Shown here in pieces: positions 10,447-20,910 of a DNA stretch of 64,000 nucleotides (its first letter is position 1; each line of letters opens with the position of its first letter). Below the pieces are notes generated by a model. It saw nothing but the letters and a program-made list of their open reading frames with translations, had not been told where the DNA came from and searched no databases. The DNA is from an uncultured Hyphomicrobiales bacterium (GTDB lineage Bacteria > Pseudomonadota > Alphaproteobacteria > Rhizobiales > Rhizobiaceae), in the NCBI GenBank assembly GCA_943914405.1, contig CALUBX010000002.1, forward strand, positions 5,467 through 69,466, in the 5' to 3' direction. The translations under genes were made by a program, and so were the position numbers.

Positions 10447-13066
10447 TGTTCACGATCCTCTGTGGGACGACGATGATCTTCTTTGGCGAGCGACCATCCA
10501 AGGCCGCCTTTACCGCGTCAAGTGCGAGGACCGCAGCCTCGACAGTAGTTTGATCCGCGTCGCGTGCGATTGTCAATTCGCCGCGCTTTTTGCCGTTGAT
10601 CTGGACCGGCAGGATGACCTCATTCTCCACGACCAAGGCTTCGTCATAGGCAGGCCAGCCAGCTTGCGCCAAAAGTCCCTGATTGCCCAGGACGCTCCAA
10701 CATTCCTCCGACAGATGCGGCGTCATAGGCGCCACAATCTGAACCAGAATCTCTGCCGCGTTCCGGACCGCCGCCCGGAAGGCTGCGTCGCCCTTGCCCG
10801 CCGCGACATCCGTCAGCGGGCCCGCCAAGGCGTTGACCAGTTCGTAGATGCGCGCAACGGCCTTATTGAAGGACAGCTTGTCATAATCGCCCTGCACGGC
10901 CTTCAACGTTCTGTGGGCAAGCTGCGAGACCGCGAGCGCATCTCCTGACGTTGCCGGAGCGGGAGTGACGTCACGCAGACTGTCTGCGGCTTCGGAAATC
11001 AGGCGCCACAGCCGCTGCGTGAAACGATGCGCACCCTCGACGCCGGCTTCAGACCAGATGACGTCCCGATCCGGAGGAGAATCAGACAGAACAAAGAAGC
11101 GGGCGGTATCGGCGCCGTAGGAGGCGATGATATCGTCCGGGTCCACGACATTCTTCTTCGACTTGGACATCTTCTCGATTGAGCCGATGGTCACCTCTTC
11201 GCCGTTCCTCAGAAGGATGGCGCGGCGTTTGCCCTCGATTTCCTCGATACGGATATCTGCCGGCGAAACCCATTCGCCAGCCTGCCCTGCTCCCAACCGA
11301 TAAGTCTCATGGACGACCATCCCCTGTGTGAACAGCCCCTTGAAGGGCTCCTTCACGTCCACATGGCCCGTCTCCTTCATGGCGCGGGTGAAGAAGCGCG
11401 AGTAGAGCAGGTGCAAGATCGCGTGCTCGATGCCGCCGATATATTGGTCCACCGGCAGCCAGTGGTTGGCTACCGCGGGATTGGTTGGGGCATCCTCCCA
11501 AGGCGCGGTGAAGCGGGTGAAGTACCAGCTCGAATCCACGAATGTATCCATCGTGTCCGTCTCGCGCCGCGCATCTGCACCGCATTGAGGGCAGTTCACA
11601 TGGCGCCAGGTCGGATGGCGGTCCAGCGGATTTCCGGGCTGATCGAAGGTCACGTCGTCCGGCAGTTGTACCGGCATGTCCTTCTTCGGCACCGGAACGA
11701 CGCCACAGGCATCGCAATGGATAACCGGGATGGGGCAACCCCAATAGCGCTGCCGCGAAATCCCCCAGTCGCGCAGGCGGAAGTTCACCTTGCGCTCGCC
11801 CTGAGGTTCGCCGTTCAGCTTCTGAGCCGACAGCTTGTCGGCCACGATCTGGAACGCCTCGTTTGTGGTCTTGCCGTCGAGGAAGCGCGAATTGATCATC
11901 ACACCATCGTCGACAAAGGCGGTATCGCCGACAACAAAGGTCGCGGCGTCGCCGTCCTTCGGCATGACGACCGGGACGACGGGAAGATTATATTTACGTG
12001 CGAAATCCAAGTCGCGCTGGTCGCCGGAGGGGCAGCCGAAAATGGCGCCCGTGCCGTATTCCATCAACACGAAGTTGGCCACGTAGACTGGCAGCTCCCA
12101 GGTCGGATCCAGCGGATGCTTTACCCGGATTCCCGTGTCGATACCTTTCTTCTCGGCAGTTTCCAGTGCGGCCAGGGATGTACCCTGCCGCCGGCATTCT
12201 TCCGCAAAGGCTTCGATAGCCGGATTCGTTGCGGCCGCCGCCTTGGCCAGGGGATGATCAGCGGCGATAGCCAAAAAGGAGGCGCCGAACAGCGTATCCG
12301 GGCGGGTCGTGTAGACGGTTACCTCGGCCTCGCCGGAAGGCGCCGTCGCGGATACGATTTCCCATCGGACGGTCATCCCTTCCGAGCGACCGATCCAGTT
12401 CTTCTGCATCAGGCGGACCTTTTCCGGCCACTGATCCAGCGTGTCCAGCGCGTCGAGCAGATCCTGGCTGAAGTCGGTGATCTTGAAGAACCACTGAACC
12501 AGTTCCCGCTGTTCGACCAGAGCACCGGAACGCCAGCCGCGTCCGTCGATGACCTGCTCATTGGCAAGCACCGTCTGATCCACCGGATCCCAGTTGACCT
12601 TGGACTGCTTGCGGTAGACCAGTCCCTTCTCCATCATGTCCAGGAACAGATGCTGCTGGCGCTGGTAATATTCGACGTCGCAGGTCGCAAATTCACGGGA
12701 CCAGTCCAGCGAAAGACCCATGGCCTTCAGCTGCTTCTTCATCGACTCGATGTTCTGGTAGGTCCAAGTCTTCGGGTGGACCTTGTTGTCCCGGGCAGCA
12801 TTCTCGGCCGGCATGCCGAAGGCATCCCAACCCATGGGGTGAAGCACATTGAAGCCGCGGGCACGTTTATAGCGCGCCACAACGTCACCCATGGCGTAAT
12901 TGCGCACATGGCCCATGTGGATACGGCCGGACGGATAGGGAAACATTTCGAGGACGTAGTACTTCTCGCGCGGGTCGCCATTGTCGGTTTCGAAAACCTT
13001 GGCCTCAGCCCATTTCTGCTGCCAACGAGGCTCGGCATCGCGCGGGTTGTAACGTTCAGTCGCCAT
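10436..13066 (-). CDS. leuS: Leucyl-tRNA synthetase
   Basis: LeuS charges tRNA-Leu. The 876-residue class I enzyme shows the HIGH-type motif [10 protein letters not shown] near residues 43-52, the editing domain insertion ([12 protein letters not shown] near 254-265), and [14 protein letters not shown] near 635-648. The start codon is ATG at 13066. It heads the leuS-lptE-holA operon. The 176 bases between leuS and the divergent yggS contain two direct copies of GTCAAGTTTG but no T-box-like element. Confidence 0.98.
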   Translation of the reverse strand: MATERYNPRDAEPRWQQKWAEAKVFETDNGDPREKYYVLEMFPYPSGRIHMGHVRNYAMGDVVARYKRARGFNVLHPMGWDAFGMPAENAARDNKVHPKTWTYQNIESMKKQLKAMGLSLDWSREFATCDVEYYQRQQHLFLDMMEKGLVYRKQSKVNWDPVDQTVLANEQVIDGRGWRSGALVEQRELVQWFFKITDFSQDLLDALDTLDQWPEKVRLMQKNWIGRSEGMTVRWEIVSATAPSGEAEVTVYTTRPDTLFGASFLAIAADHPLAKAAAATNPAIEAFAEECRRQGTSLAALETAEKKGIDTGIRVKHPLDPTWELPVYVANFVLMEYGTGAIFGCPSGDQRDLDFARKYNLPVVPVVMPKDGDAATFVVGDTAFVDDGVMINSRFLDGKTTNEAFQIVADKLSAQKLNGEPQGERKVNFRLRDWGISRQRYWGCPIPVIHCDACGVVPVPKKDMPVQLPDDVTFDQPGNPLDRHPTWRHVNCPQCGADARRETDTMDTFVDSSWYFTRFTAPWEDAPTNPAVANHWLPVDQYIGGIEHAILHLLYSRFFTRAMKETGHVDVKEPFKGLFTQGMVVHETYRLGAGQAGEWVSPADIRIEEIEGKRRAILLRNGEEVTIGSIEKMSKSKKNVVDPDDIIASYGADTARFFVLSDSPPDRDVIWSEAGVEGAHRFTQRLWRLISEAADSLRDVTPAPATSGDALAVSQLAHRTLKAVQGDYDKLSFNKAVARIYELVNALAGPLTDVAAGKGDAAFRAAVRNAAEILVQIVAPMTPHLSEECWSVLGNQGLLAQAGWPAYDEALVVENEVILPVQINGKKRGELTIARDADQTTVEAAVLALDAVKAALDGRSPKKIIVVPQRIVNIVA

Positions 13067-13242
13067 GGGGATGATTTTCCGGGAAATAGTTCAAGGAGTC
13101 GGGGCAGACCTTCACCACGAAAGGCCGCAAGCGTCAAGTTTGCGGGGCATTGCAGCGGTCAAGTTTGAAGGTGATGGCCCTTGGCAGGCTCTTATATGGG
13201 CGCTAATCCCACAGGGCACAAGAATGCCGCAAGGAGCATGAG

Positions 13243-13902
13243 ATGAGCGTTGAACACCGTCTTGACGAGGTCAGAGCCAGGATCGCAAAGGCGGAGCTCG
13301 AATCCGGCCGGCCCTCCGGCAGTGTTGCGCTGGTGGCGGTGTCGAAGACGTTCGAGGCCGATCATATCCGTTCGGTGATTGCTGCCGGTGAGCGCGTGTT
13401 CGGAGAGAACCGGGTGCAGGAGAGCCAAGGCAAGTGGCCAGCGCTCAAGGCGGAGACAGCGGATATCGAGCTCCATCTCATCGGGCCGCTACAATCGAAC
13501 AAGGCTGCGGACGCCGTCGCGCTGTTCGACGTCATCGAAACGGTAGATCGGGAAAAGATTGCCAGAGCGCTCGCCGACGAGATCAAGCGGCAGGGCCGGA
13601 TTGTCCGGCTGTATGTCCAGGTCAACACAGGGCTTGAGCCGCAGAAAGCGGGAATCGAGCCTAAGGAGACGGCACGTTTCGTGACGTTTTGCCGAGAGCA
13701 GCTCGGACTGACGATCGAGGGGCTGATGTGCGTTCCGCCGGCAGATGAAAATCCCGGTCCGCATTTTGCCCTTCTTGCCGAGCTTTCGCGGGAATGCGGG
13801 TTGGACCGGCTCTCGATGGGCATGTCTGGCGATTTCGAAACCGCTATCGCGTTTGGCGCCACCAGCGTCCGTGTCGGGTCAGCAATTTTCGGAGCACGCT
13901 GA
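13243..13902 (+). CDS. YggS-family PLP homeostasis protein
   Basis: A 219-residue single-domain TIM-barrel protein of the YggS/PROSC family, which holds and buffers pyridoxal 5'-phosphate and affects amino-acid pools. The PLP lysine is expected in LVAVSK (Lys35). FGENRVQESQGKWPAL and the C-terminal SMGMSGDFETAIAFGATSVR are family signatures. A clear AAGGAG precedes the ATG. It is divergent from leuS. It has no catalytic activity of its own in known homologs, so the role is regulatory. Confidence 0.93.
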   Translation: MSVEHRLDEVRARIAKAELESGRPSGSVALVAVSKTFEADHIRSVIAAGERVFGENRVQESQGKWPALKAETADIELHLIGPLQSNKAADAVALFDVIETVDREKIARALADEIKRQGRIVRLYVQVNTGLEPQKAGIEPKETARFVTFCREQLGLTIEGLMCVPPADENPGPHFALLAELSRECGLDRLSMGMSGDFETAIAFGATSVRVGSAIFGAR

Positions 13903-13935
13903 GCTCAGATTCGAACACTAGCCCATAGTCGGGCT

Positions 13936-13963
13936 TTGACATTCCTCCCGCGCTGCCTAGGCT
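13936..13963 (+). promoter_or_regulatory. Probable promoter of the prpE-like gene
   Basis: TTGACA at 13936-13941 and TAGGCT at 13958-13963 are separated by 16 bases. This would give a transcript starting near 13970, with the GGGAGG ribosome site and ATG just downstream. Confidence 0.5.
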
Positions 13964-13997
13964 TCATGCCAAGCAGCGGATGTAACGGGAGGTACAG

Positions 13998-15914
13998 ATG
14001 CGGAGCCGATATTTCGAGACCTATGAGGCGTGGCGGAGCGATCCGGAGGCGTTCTGGCGGGAGGCTGCGAAGGCCATCGACTGGTTCCGCCCGCCGGAGA
14101 CAATCTTCGATCGGAGTGCCGGCGTCTACGGCCGCTGGTTTACGGATGCGGAAACCAATACCTGCTACAACTGCCTCGACCGGCATGTGGAGGGCGGGCG
14201 CGGTGATCAACTCGCCTTCATCCACGACAGTGCGATGACCGGACGGGTCCGCCGCTTTACCTACCGCGAGACACTCGACGAGGTGACTGCGATCGCGGCC
14301 GTGTTTCGAAAGCTCGGCATCGGCAAGGGTGACCGGGTCGTGATCTACATGCCCATGGTACCGGAGGCTGTGTTTGCCATGCTTGCATGCGCCCGCTTGG
14401 GGGCCGTTCATTCGGTGGTGTTCGGCGGGTTTGCTGCACAGGAACTGGCGGCGAGGCTGAACGATTCGGAAGCGAAACTGGTGGTAGGCGCGAGTTGCGG
14501 CCTGGAGCCGGGACGAATCGTTCCGTACAAGCCTCTCATCGACCAGGCGATTGCAATGGCTCGCTCGAAGCCGAACCATTGCCTTATCCTGCAGAGGGAC
14601 GAGCTGCACGCGGAACTCCGGCCCGAGCAGGGCGACTTGGACTTTGCTGGCGAGGTGGACCAGGTTCGGGGAACATCGATCGACTGCATGGCCGTCAGCG
14701 CCACCGATCCGCTTTATATTCTCTATACGTCCGGCACGACCGGGCAGCCGAAGGGCGTGGTGCGTGACAATGGCGGTCACATGGTGGCGCTCCATTGGAG
14801 CATGAGCAATATCTTTGGCGTAATGTCGGGAGAGGTGTTCTGGGCTGCCTCGGATATCGGCTGGGTGGTGGGCCATTCCTACATCGTTTACGGGCCGCTC
14901 CTTGCGGGAAACACGAGTGTGATCTTCGAAGGCAAACCGGTGGGCACACCCGATGCCGGCACCTTCTGGCGCGTTGCCGCGGACCATGACGTCAAGGTGT
15001 TTTTCACGGCGCCGACCGCATTCCGCGCCATTCGCCGAGACGATCCAGAGGGAGAACTAATTAAGCGCCATGACCTGAGCGGTTTGCGGGCTCTTTTCCT
15101 TGCCGGCGAGCGGGCCGATTCGGAAACGCTGAAATGGGCGGAGCAGAAGCTCAACGTGCCTGTCATCGATCACTGGTGGCAGACCGAGACGGGATGGCCG
15201 GCCGCTGCGAACACGCTCGGTCTGGGGCTGATGCCGTTCAAATATGGGTCGCCGACGCGCCCGATGCCTGGATATGCAATCGAAGTGCTCGATGATTCAG
15301 GGCACGAAGTTCCCGCTGGAACGCTCGGCAACCTGGTGATCCGCCTGCCGCTTCCTCCGGGCTGCCTGCCGAGTTTCTGGAACGCCCATGATCGCTTTCG
15401 CGAGAGCTGCCTTTCGGAATTTCCGGGCTACTACAAGACGGCAGATGCGGGGATGATCGACGAGGACGGCTATCTATTCGTCATGGCGCGTACCGACGAC
15501 ATCATCAACTGCGCGGGCCACCGGCTGTCCACCGGGGCCATGGAAGAGGTTTGCGCCAAACACCCTGATGTGGCGGAATGTGCCGTGATAGGCGTCCAAG
15601 ACAAGCTCAAGGGACAGATCCCTTGCGGTTTCCTGGTTCTCAAGAACCACGTTTCACGGGAAACAGGCGACATCGAAAAGGAAGTGGCCCAGCTTGTGAG
15701 GAGCGAGATCGGCCCCGTGGCGGCCTTCAAATCGATTCTGATTGTTCCGAAGCTTCCGAAGACCCGATCAGGCAAGGTTCTCCGCGGCACAATGCAGAAG
15801 ATCGCGGATGACATGCCTTGGACGATGCCGGCAACGATCGAGGATCCGTCGGTTCTCGATGTCATCGCCGCGCTTCTGAAGACGAGGGGAAATGCGCAGA
15901 CGGAGTCGGTCTAA
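13998..15914 (+). CDS. prpE: Propionyl-CoA synthetase-like acyl-CoA synthetase
   Basis: A 638-residue AMP-forming enzyme that activates a short-chain acid, probably propionate, to its CoA thioester. It has the N-terminal ACS extension (FETYEAWRSDPEAFWREAA), the ATP-binding loop YTSGTTGQPKGV near residues 244-255, TETGWPAA near 396, and the catalytic C-terminal lysine in KTRSGKVLRG near 590-599. It is a paralog of acs at 17137 but more like PrpE than Acs in the GW following TET. The start follows GGGAGGTACAG. Codons near 15650 encode VSRET and contain a parS-like palindrome. Exact substrate is inference. Confidence 0.88.
   Translation: MRSRYFETYEAWRSDPEAFWREAAKAIDWFRPPETIFDRSAGVYGRWFTDAETNTCYNCLDRHVEGGRGDQLAFIHDSAMTGRVRRFTYRETLDEVTAIAAVFRKLGIGKGDRVVIYMPMVPEAVFAMLACARLGAVHSVVFGGFAAQELAARLNDSEAKLVVGASCGLEPGRIVPYKPLIDQAIAMARSKPNHCLILQRDELHAELRPEQGDLDFAGEVDQVRGTSIDCMAVSATDPLYILYTSGTTGQPKGVVRDNGGHMVALHWSMSNIFGVMSGEVFWAASDIGWVVGHSYIVYGPLLAGNTSVIFEGKPVGTPDAGTFWRVAADHDVKVFFTAPTAFRAIRRDDPEGELIKRHDLSGLRALFLAGERADSETLKWAEQKLNVPVIDHWWQTETGWPAAANTLGLGLMPFKYGSPTRPMPGYAIEVLDDSGHEVPAGTLGNLVIRLPLPPGCLPSFWNAHDRFRESCLSEFPGYYKTADAGMIDEDGYLFVMARTDDIINCAGHRLSTGAMEEVCAKHPDVAECAVIGVQDKLKGQIPCGFLVLKNHVSRETGDIEKEVAQLVRSEIGPVAAFKSILIVPKLPKTRSGKVLRGTMQKIADDMPWTMPATIEDPSVLDVIAALLKTRGNAQTESV
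15650..15665. promoter_or_regulatory. Degenerate parS-like palindrome within prpE
   Basis: CGTTTCACGGGAAACA matches the parS consensus at 14 of 16 positions, with one mismatch in the central CG|TG step and one at the edge. It encodes the same VSRET peptide as the rsmG site. It lies about 7.7 kb to the right of parA. Lower confidence than the rsmG site. Confidence 0.45.
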
Positions 15915-15934
15915 GGAAATGTCTGCTTCGGTGA

Positions 15935-16168
15935 TTAGCGCGCAGCCGTCATGGCTGCGCGAAGAGCGTCGTTGATCCTGTCCTGCCAGCCGGGGCCATC
16001 TTCCTGAAACCAAGCCAGGACATCGCTGTCTATCCGCAGGGATACGCTTTCACGGCTATGCGGGACCGGCGGTCTTTCAACGGCTGGCGCAGGTTTCTTG
16101 GGTGCAGGCTTGAACAAGGCTTCTGCCGCATCGAGCGGATTGGTCGGTCTGCGGGGTGTGGATGCCAC
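15935..16168 (-). CDS. BrnA-like antitoxin family protein (orphan)
   Basis: A 77-residue protein whose C-terminal half (SVSLRIDSDVLAWFQ and WQDRINDALRAAM) is the ribbon-helix-helix pattern of BrnA antitoxins, preceded by a proline-rich N terminus. BrnA normally partners a BrnT RNase toxin and represses their shared promoter, but no BrnT-like frame adjoins it here. The start is GTG, with GGAGGG at good spacing. It sits just downstream of trcR on the same strand and may be co-transcribed. It could be a stand-alone regulator rather than an antitoxin. Confidence 0.75.
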   Translation of the reverse strand: MASTPRRPTNPLDAAEALFKPAPKKPAPAVERPPVPHSRESVSLRIDSDVLAWFQEDGPGWQDRINDALRAAMTAAR

Positions 16169-16206
16169 GTCCTTGTTCCCTCCAGCTGGGGATCAAACGG
16201 GGACGA

Positions 16207-16914
16207 TCAGAAGCGATCGTCGTCCTCGTCGTCCTGGCGCGTCGACTTGAGCGAGGAGAGCTTTGCGAACACGGCATCCGCATCGATCTCCTTTTCCTCC
16301 TCACGGTCGCTTCGGTAGCTGAAGCCGAGGTTTTCGGTTTCCGATGCCGGCTGAAGCGAAGCGCCCAGTTCGGCTGCTGTCGGCAGAGGACGGCCCTTCG
16401 ATGCCCTTTCCACTTCCAAGTCGAGGTCAATCTGGCTGCAGAGGCCAAGGGTTACCGGATCCATCGGCGTCAGGTTAGCGGCGTTCCAGTGGGTGCGCTC
16501 GCGGATCTGTTCGATGGTGGACTTGGTGGTACCGACCAGACGGGATATCTGGGCGTCCTTCAGTTCCGGATGGTTGCGCACCAGCCAGAGAATGGCGTTG
16601 GGACGATCCTGGCGCTTCGAGACCGGCGTGTAACGCGGGCCGCGGCGCTTGGATTCCGGAACGCGCACCTTCGGGTCGGAAAGCTTCAGCCGGTAATTGA
16701 CATCAGCTTCTCCGCGCTGGATCTCGTCGCGAGACAGCTGGCCGGTTGCAATCGGGTCCAGGCCCTTGATGCCCTGTGCTGCTTCGCCATCTGCGATCGC
16801 CTTCACCTCAAGGGGGTGCAGCTTGCAGAACTGGGCAATCTGGTCGAAGGAAAGGGCGGTGTTGTCAACCAGCCAGACGGCGGTCGCCTTCGGCATAAGC
16901 AGCTGTTGAGCCAT
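16207..16914 (-). CDS. trcR: Cell-cycle transcriptional regulator TrcR (DUF1013)
   Basis: A 235-residue DUF1013 protein, a family confined to alphaproteobacteria. TrcR in Caulobacter is described as a cell-cycle transcriptional regulator. The N terminus (LMPKATAVWLVDNTALSFDQIA) and the central PNAILWLVRNHPELKDAQISRLVGTTKSTI resemble two helix-turn-helix units. The C-terminal tail is acidic, ending in DEDDDRF. It is followed by the BrnA-like gene after a short gap and is flanked by two acyl-CoA synthetase genes. The family assignment is strong. The regulatory role is transferred from the family. Confidence 0.88.
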   Translation of the reverse strand: MAQQLLMPKATAVWLVDNTALSFDQIAQFCKLHPLEVKAIADGEAAQGIKGLDPIATGQLSRDEIQRGEADVNYRLKLSDPKVRVPESKRRGPRYTPVSKRQDRPNAILWLVRNHPELKDAQISRLVGTTKSTIEQIRERTHWNAANLTPMDPVTLGLCSQIDLDLEVERASKGRPLPTAAELGASLQPASETENLGFSYRSDREEEKEIDADAVFAKLSSLKSTRQDDEDDDRF

Positions 16915-17136
16915 GGATATAGTTCCTCTGTCCGTCCGCGCCGGTGTCGCGGGCCGTGGGTATCAACCACAAATTTCCGGGAATTCATCGCCGATATAAT
17001 CCAAAAGCGGTGCGATTGCAATTCTTGATGCAGGATGGTCCTTTGTCTAATTGCCGGCCCTGCCCCAACTGCTATGAATGGCGCACATACCGCCCGGGTC
17101 CCCAAGGTCGGCATCAGGGCAAGCAGGGAGGAATGC

Positions 17137-19092
17137 ATGTCTGAAAAGCTTTATCCGGTTCCGAAGGCCACAAAAGCCAAAGCGCTCATCGACCAAGCGA
17201 AATATGAGAAATGGTACGAGGAGAGCATCGAGAACCCGGACAAGTTCTGGGGCAAGCACGGTAAGCGGATTGACTGGTTCAAGCCCTATACCAAGGTCAA
17301 GAACACTTCGTTCAAGGGCAAGGTGTCGATCAAGTGGTTCGAGGACGGCCTGACCAACGTTTCCTACAACTGCATCGACCGTCATCTGAAGACGCATGGG
17401 GAACGCACCGCGATCATCTGGGAAGGCGACAACCCTTATATCGACAAGAAGATCACCTATAATCAGCTCTACGACCAGGTCTGCCGCATGGCAAACGTGC
17501 TGAAGAAGCACGGCGTCAAGAAGGGCGACCGGGTGACGATCTACATGCCGATGATCCCGGAAGCGGCCTATGCGATGCTGGCTTGCGCCCGTATCGGCGC
17601 TGTACATTCCGTCGTGTTCGGTGGCTTTTCGCCGGAAGCGCTGGCCGGCCGCATCATCGACTGCCAATCGACCTTCGTGATCACCTGCGACGAAGGCGTG
17701 CGCGGCGGAAAGCCGGTGCCGCTCAAGGAAAACACCGATACGGCGATCCGAATCGCGGCCAAGCAGTATGTCACGGTCAACAAAGTCCTCGTCGTGCGTC
17801 GCACGGGCGGCAAGACGAACTGGGCACCCGGCCGCGACCTTTGGTACCACCAGGAAATCTCCACCGTAAAAGGCCATTGCGAGCCAGCCAAAATGAAGGC
17901 GGAGGACCCGCTCTTCATCCTGTACACATCAGGCTCCACCGGGAAACCAAAAGGCGTCCTGCATACGACGGGCGGCTATCTGGTCTACGCGGCAATCACC
18001 CATGAATACACGTTCGACTATCATGACGGAGATATTTACTGGTGCACAGCCGATGTCGGCTGGGTCACCGGCCACTCCTATCTCGTCTACGGGCCGCTGG
18101 CGAACTGCGCCACGACGCTGATGTTTGAAGGCGTGCCGAACTTCCCTGATCAGGGCCGGTTCTGGGAGATCGTCGATAAGCACAAGGTCAACATCTTCTA
18201 CACGGCACCGACGGCAATCCGCTCCTTGATGGGGGCGGGCGACGAGTTCGTGAAGCGGTCCTCACGCGAGAGCCTGCGGCTTCTCGGAACGGTCGGCGAA
18301 CCGATCAATCCCGAAGCCTGGGAATGGTATTACAACGTCGTCGGCGACAAGCGTTCGCCGATCGTGGATACGTGGTGGCAGACAGAGACTGGCGGCCACA
18401 TGATCACCCCCCTGCCCGGCGCGACCGACCTCAAACCCGGCTCGGCCACCAAGCCGTTCTTCGGCGTCCAGCCGCAGCTGGTCGACAGCGAAGGCAGGGT
18501 GCTGGAGGGTGCGGCCGACGGAAACCTTTGCATCATCGACAGCTGGCCCGGCCAGATGCGCACCGTTTATGGCGATCATGAGCGGTTCATTCAGACGTAT
18601 TTTTCCACCTACAAGGGAAAATATTTCACCGGTGATGGCTGCCGTCGCGACGAGGACGGCTATTACTGGATCACCGGCCGCGTCGATGACGTTCTCAACG
18701 TTTCTGGCCACCGGCTGGGAACCGCGGAAGTGGAATCGGCACTCGTGTCGCACAATCTGGTTTCGGAAGCTGCGGTTGTTGGTTATCCGCACAGCATCAA
18801 GGGCCAGGGCATTTATTGCTACGTCACCCTGATGGCGGGCAATGAGGGCACCGACGAGCTTCGCCAGCAACTGGTCAAACACGTCCGACAGGAAATCGGC
18901 CCGATCGCTGCGCCGGACAAGATCCAGTTCGCACCGGGCCTGCCCAAAACCCGGTCGGGCAAGATCATGCGTCGTATCCTGCGTAAGATCGCCGAGGACG
19001 ACTTTGGTGCCTTGGGCGACACCTCGACTTTGGCGGACCCCAGCGTGGTCGATGATCTGATTGCCAACCGCCAGAACAAGGCGGCGGATTGA
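17137..19092 (+). CDS. acs: Acetyl-CoA synthetase
   Basis: The enzyme activates acetate via acetyl-AMP. The ATG at 17137, after GGGAGGAATGC, gives 651 residues, the usual Acs length. The upstream frame to 17035 is rejected. Motifs are the ATP loop [12 protein letters not shown] near 263-274, [10 protein letters not shown] near 413-422, and [11 protein letters not shown] near 603-613 with the lysine that Pat-type enzymes acetylate to switch Acs off. The 222 bases upstream, shared divergently with trcR, must hold both promoters. I saw no clear hexamers there. Confidence 0.97.
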   Translation: MSEKLYPVPKATKAKALIDQAKYEKWYEESIENPDKFWGKHGKRIDWFKPYTKVKNTSFKGKVSIKWFEDGLTNVSYNCIDRHLKTHGERTAIIWEGDNPYIDKKITYNQLYDQVCRMANVLKKHGVKKGDRVTIYMPMIPEAAYAMLACARIGAVHSVVFGGFSPEALAGRIIDCQSTFVITCDEGVRGGKPVPLKENTDTAIRIAAKQYVTVNKVLVVRRTGGKTNWAPGRDLWYHQEISTVKGHCEPAKMKAEDPLFILYTSGSTGKPKGVLHTTGGYLVYAAITHEYTFDYHDGDIYWCTADVGWVTGHSYLVYGPLANCATTLMFEGVPNFPDQGRFWEIVDKHKVNIFYTAPTAIRSLMGAGDEFVKRSSRESLRLLGTVGEPINPEAWEWYYNVVGDKRSPIVDTWWQTETGGHMITPLPGATDLKPGSATKPFFGVQPQLVDSEGRVLEGAADGNLCIIDSWPGQMRTVYGDHERFIQTYFSTYKGKYFTGDGCRRDEDGYYWITGRVDDVLNVSGHRLGTAEVESALVSHNLVSEAAVVGYPHSIKGQGIYCYVTLMAGNEGTDELRQQLVKHVRQEIGPIAAPDKIQFAPGLPKTRSGKIMRRILRKIAEDDFGALGDTSTLADPSVVDDLIANRQNKAAD

Positions 19093-19102
19093 GCTATCCC
19101 AA

Positions 19103-19549
19103 TTACTCCGTGTCGCAAACCTCGCGTGGTTTGCGGCCTCCGTCATAGCGCGTAGCTAAACCTGCGAGGATCAGGTCGCCACCGATGCTGCGACCGTCTG
19201 ACAGGGTCACGTCTGCAACTATCCGGCCGAAATATTTGTCGCCGGAGATCCGGGTCAACTGCACCTGCGGGGAGGACGAGGCCATCTCTTCCAGCGCATG
19301 GCGCGCATCCTGGGCGACCGCGCGAACGCTTTCGCAGCGGGAGTGGATTTCAGCCGTGTCGATGCCGCGGATCCGGACATAGACTTCCATCTTCTGCTGC
19401 GGCCAGGGACGAGCTTCTACAAGAATGGTGTCGCCGTCGATGACGCGAATGATTTGCGCCGTTACCGGCCCGGTGATTTCTTCACGCGCATGGACTTGCG
19501 TGAGGGCCGGCAGAGCCAGGAAGCAGAGGATCGAAAGCAACGAGCGCAT
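19103..19549 (-). CDS. Secreted thermonuclease-family protein
   Basis: A 148-residue staphylococcal-nuclease-fold protein with a cleavable signal peptide (residues 1-21, ending VHA). The OB-fold pattern IIRVIDGDTI is followed by VRIRGIDTAEIHSRC, with the equivalents of the catalytic Arg and Glu, and by DKYFGRIVADV with the second Arg, so it is likely an active calcium-dependent nuclease in the periplasm or medium. It converges on acs with a 10-base gap. The native role is unknown. Confidence 0.85.
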   Translation of the reverse strand: MRSLLSILCFLALPALTQVHAREEITGPVTAQIIRVIDGDTILVEARPWPQQKMEVYVRIRGIDTAEIHSRCESVRAVAQDARHALEEMASSSPQVQLTRISGDKYFGRIVADVTLSDGRSIGGDLILAGLATRYDGGRKPREVCDTE

Positions 19550-19597
19550 GAAAGGAATAAATTCCGGATTGCGCAGCGAGTCAATAGGAATATTTAC

Positions 19598-19816
19598 TTA
19601 GAAGTCGATCGCGCGACCGTTGATCTCCCAGTCGCCGAATCGTGCGGGATCTGCGCCGCCGCGGCCGCCGAATTCCTCGGCAAGTTGTTTGGGCTGCGCC
19701 TGCGTGCGCCGTTGCTCTGCTTCCTGCAATGCCCGCTCGGCAGCGGGCGAGAGAACTTTATCCGGAACGGCTTCGCCGGTGGGGGCTGCTGCATTGTCGT
19801 TGTCTGCAGTCTGCAT
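19598..19816 (-). CDS. DUF1674 / SDHAF4-like small protein
   Basis: A 72-residue protein ending in the DUF1674 signature (GGRGGADPARFGDWEINGRAIDF, residues 50-72). The eukaryotic member SDHAF4 assists flavinated SdhA assembly into succinate dehydrogenase, and a similar role in bacteria is inferred. The ATG at 19816 follows GGAG at good spacing. A TTG two codons upstream is less likely. The N-terminal half is charged and low in complexity. It lies 48 bases upstream of the nuclease gene on the same strand. Confidence 0.82.
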   Translation of the reverse strand: MQTADNDNAAAPTGEAVPDKVLSPAAERALQEAEQRRTQAQPKQLAEEFGGRGGADPARFGDWEINGRAIDF

Positions 19817-19938
19817 GACCAATCTCCAGACAGTTTATTGAAAACCTGGTGTGAACGGGCCACATCATAGGCGGATTTGATTGAATGGGAACCCGCTGGT
19901 GACAACAGAGCCGGTGCGGCTATGCGGCAAAAGGAGAA

Positions 19939-20910
19939 ATGACGATGAACATGATGCGCACCGCCATGCTTCTGGCCTTCATGACAGCGCTTTTCATGGG
20001 CGTGGGTTTCCTGATCGGCGGGCGCGGCGGCATGATGATCGCGCTGCTGATCGCCGCCGGCATGAACCTCTTCTCCTACTGGAACTCGGACAAGATGGTG
20101 CTGTCAGCTTATCGCGCACAGGAAGTGGACGAGCGCAACGCGCCGGAGTTCTACCAGATCATCCGGCAACTTGCCGCCAATGCCGGGCTGCCGATGCCCA
20201 AGGTCTATGTCTATGACAATCCGCAGCCGAACGCCTTCGCCACCGGCCGTAACCCCGAGAATGCCGCAGTTGCCGCCTCCACGGGCCTTCTCCAGATGCT
20301 GAGCCACGAGGAAGTGGCGGGCGTAATGGCGCACGAACTGGCGCATGTGCAGAACCGCGATACGCTGACGATGACGATTACGGCCACCCTTGCCGGTGCG
20401 ATTTCTATGCTCGGCAACTTTGCCTTCTTTTTCGGCGGAAACCGGGAAAACAACAGCAATCCGCTCGGCTTCATCGGCGTTCTTATCGCCATGATCGTGG
20501 CGCCGCTTGCTGCCATGCTGGTGCAGATGGCGATCAGCCGGACGCGAGAATATTCCGCCGACCGCCGTGGCGCGGAGATCTGCGGCAACCCTCTGGCGCT
20601 TGCGTCTGCGTTGGCGAAGATCGCCGGCACCGCTCATCAGATCCCGAACTATGATGCCGAGCGCAATCCGGCGACGGCGCACATGTTCATCATCAATCCT
20701 CTTTCAGGGGAGCGGATGGACAACCTATTTTCGACCCATCCGGATACCGGAAATCGGATCGCTGCCCTGCAGCAGATGGCGGCCGAGTTCGGTGTCGGCG
20801 CCTCGACGTCTCCGCTCCGGACTGATAGACCCCACCGCACCGCGCGTTCCGTTCCCAACACAGGCTGGGGCCGCGGCCCCGACGAACCGCGTAAAGGTCC
20901 CTGGTCCTGA
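19939..20910 (+). CDS. htpX: Zinc metalloprotease HtpX
   Basis: HtpX is an inner-membrane M48 protease in envelope quality control. The 323-residue protein has two N-terminal membrane segments (near residues 9-25 and 30-47), the zinc motif HELAH near 132-136 with the third ligand region [10 protein letters not shown] near 201-210, and two further hydrophobic segments between them. The C-terminal tail is Arg/Pro rich. An AGGAGAAATGACG context supports ATG 19939, although ATGAACATG slightly downstream is possible. The stop overlaps the rsmB start by one base. Confidence 0.95.
   Translation: MTMNMMRTAMLLAFMTALFMGVGFLIGGRGGMMIALLIAAGMNLFSYWNSDKMVLSAYRAQEVDERNAPEFYQIIRQLAANAGLPMPKVYVYDNPQPNAFATGRNPENAAVAASTGLLQMLSHEEVAGVMAHELAHVQNRDTLTMTITATLAGAISMLGNFAFFFGGNRENNSNPLGFIGVLIAMIVAPLAAMLVQMAISRTREYSADRRGAEICGNPLALASALAKIAGTAHQIPNYDAERNPATAHMFIINPLSGERMDNLFSTHPDTGNRIAALQQMAAEFGVGASTSPLRTDRPHRTARSVPNTGWGRGPDEPRKGPWS

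Noticed and set aside
13133..13167. Two direct copies of GTCAAGTTTG upstream of leuS/yggS
   Set aside because: On the minus strand each contains CTTGAC, so they resemble duplicate -35 elements, but neither has a good -10. Ten bases twice is not enough to call an operator.
11309..13168. A 619-codon open frame opposite leuS
   Set aside because: A shadow of leuS. The translation is low in complexity (many His, Arg, Gly), with no family resemblance.
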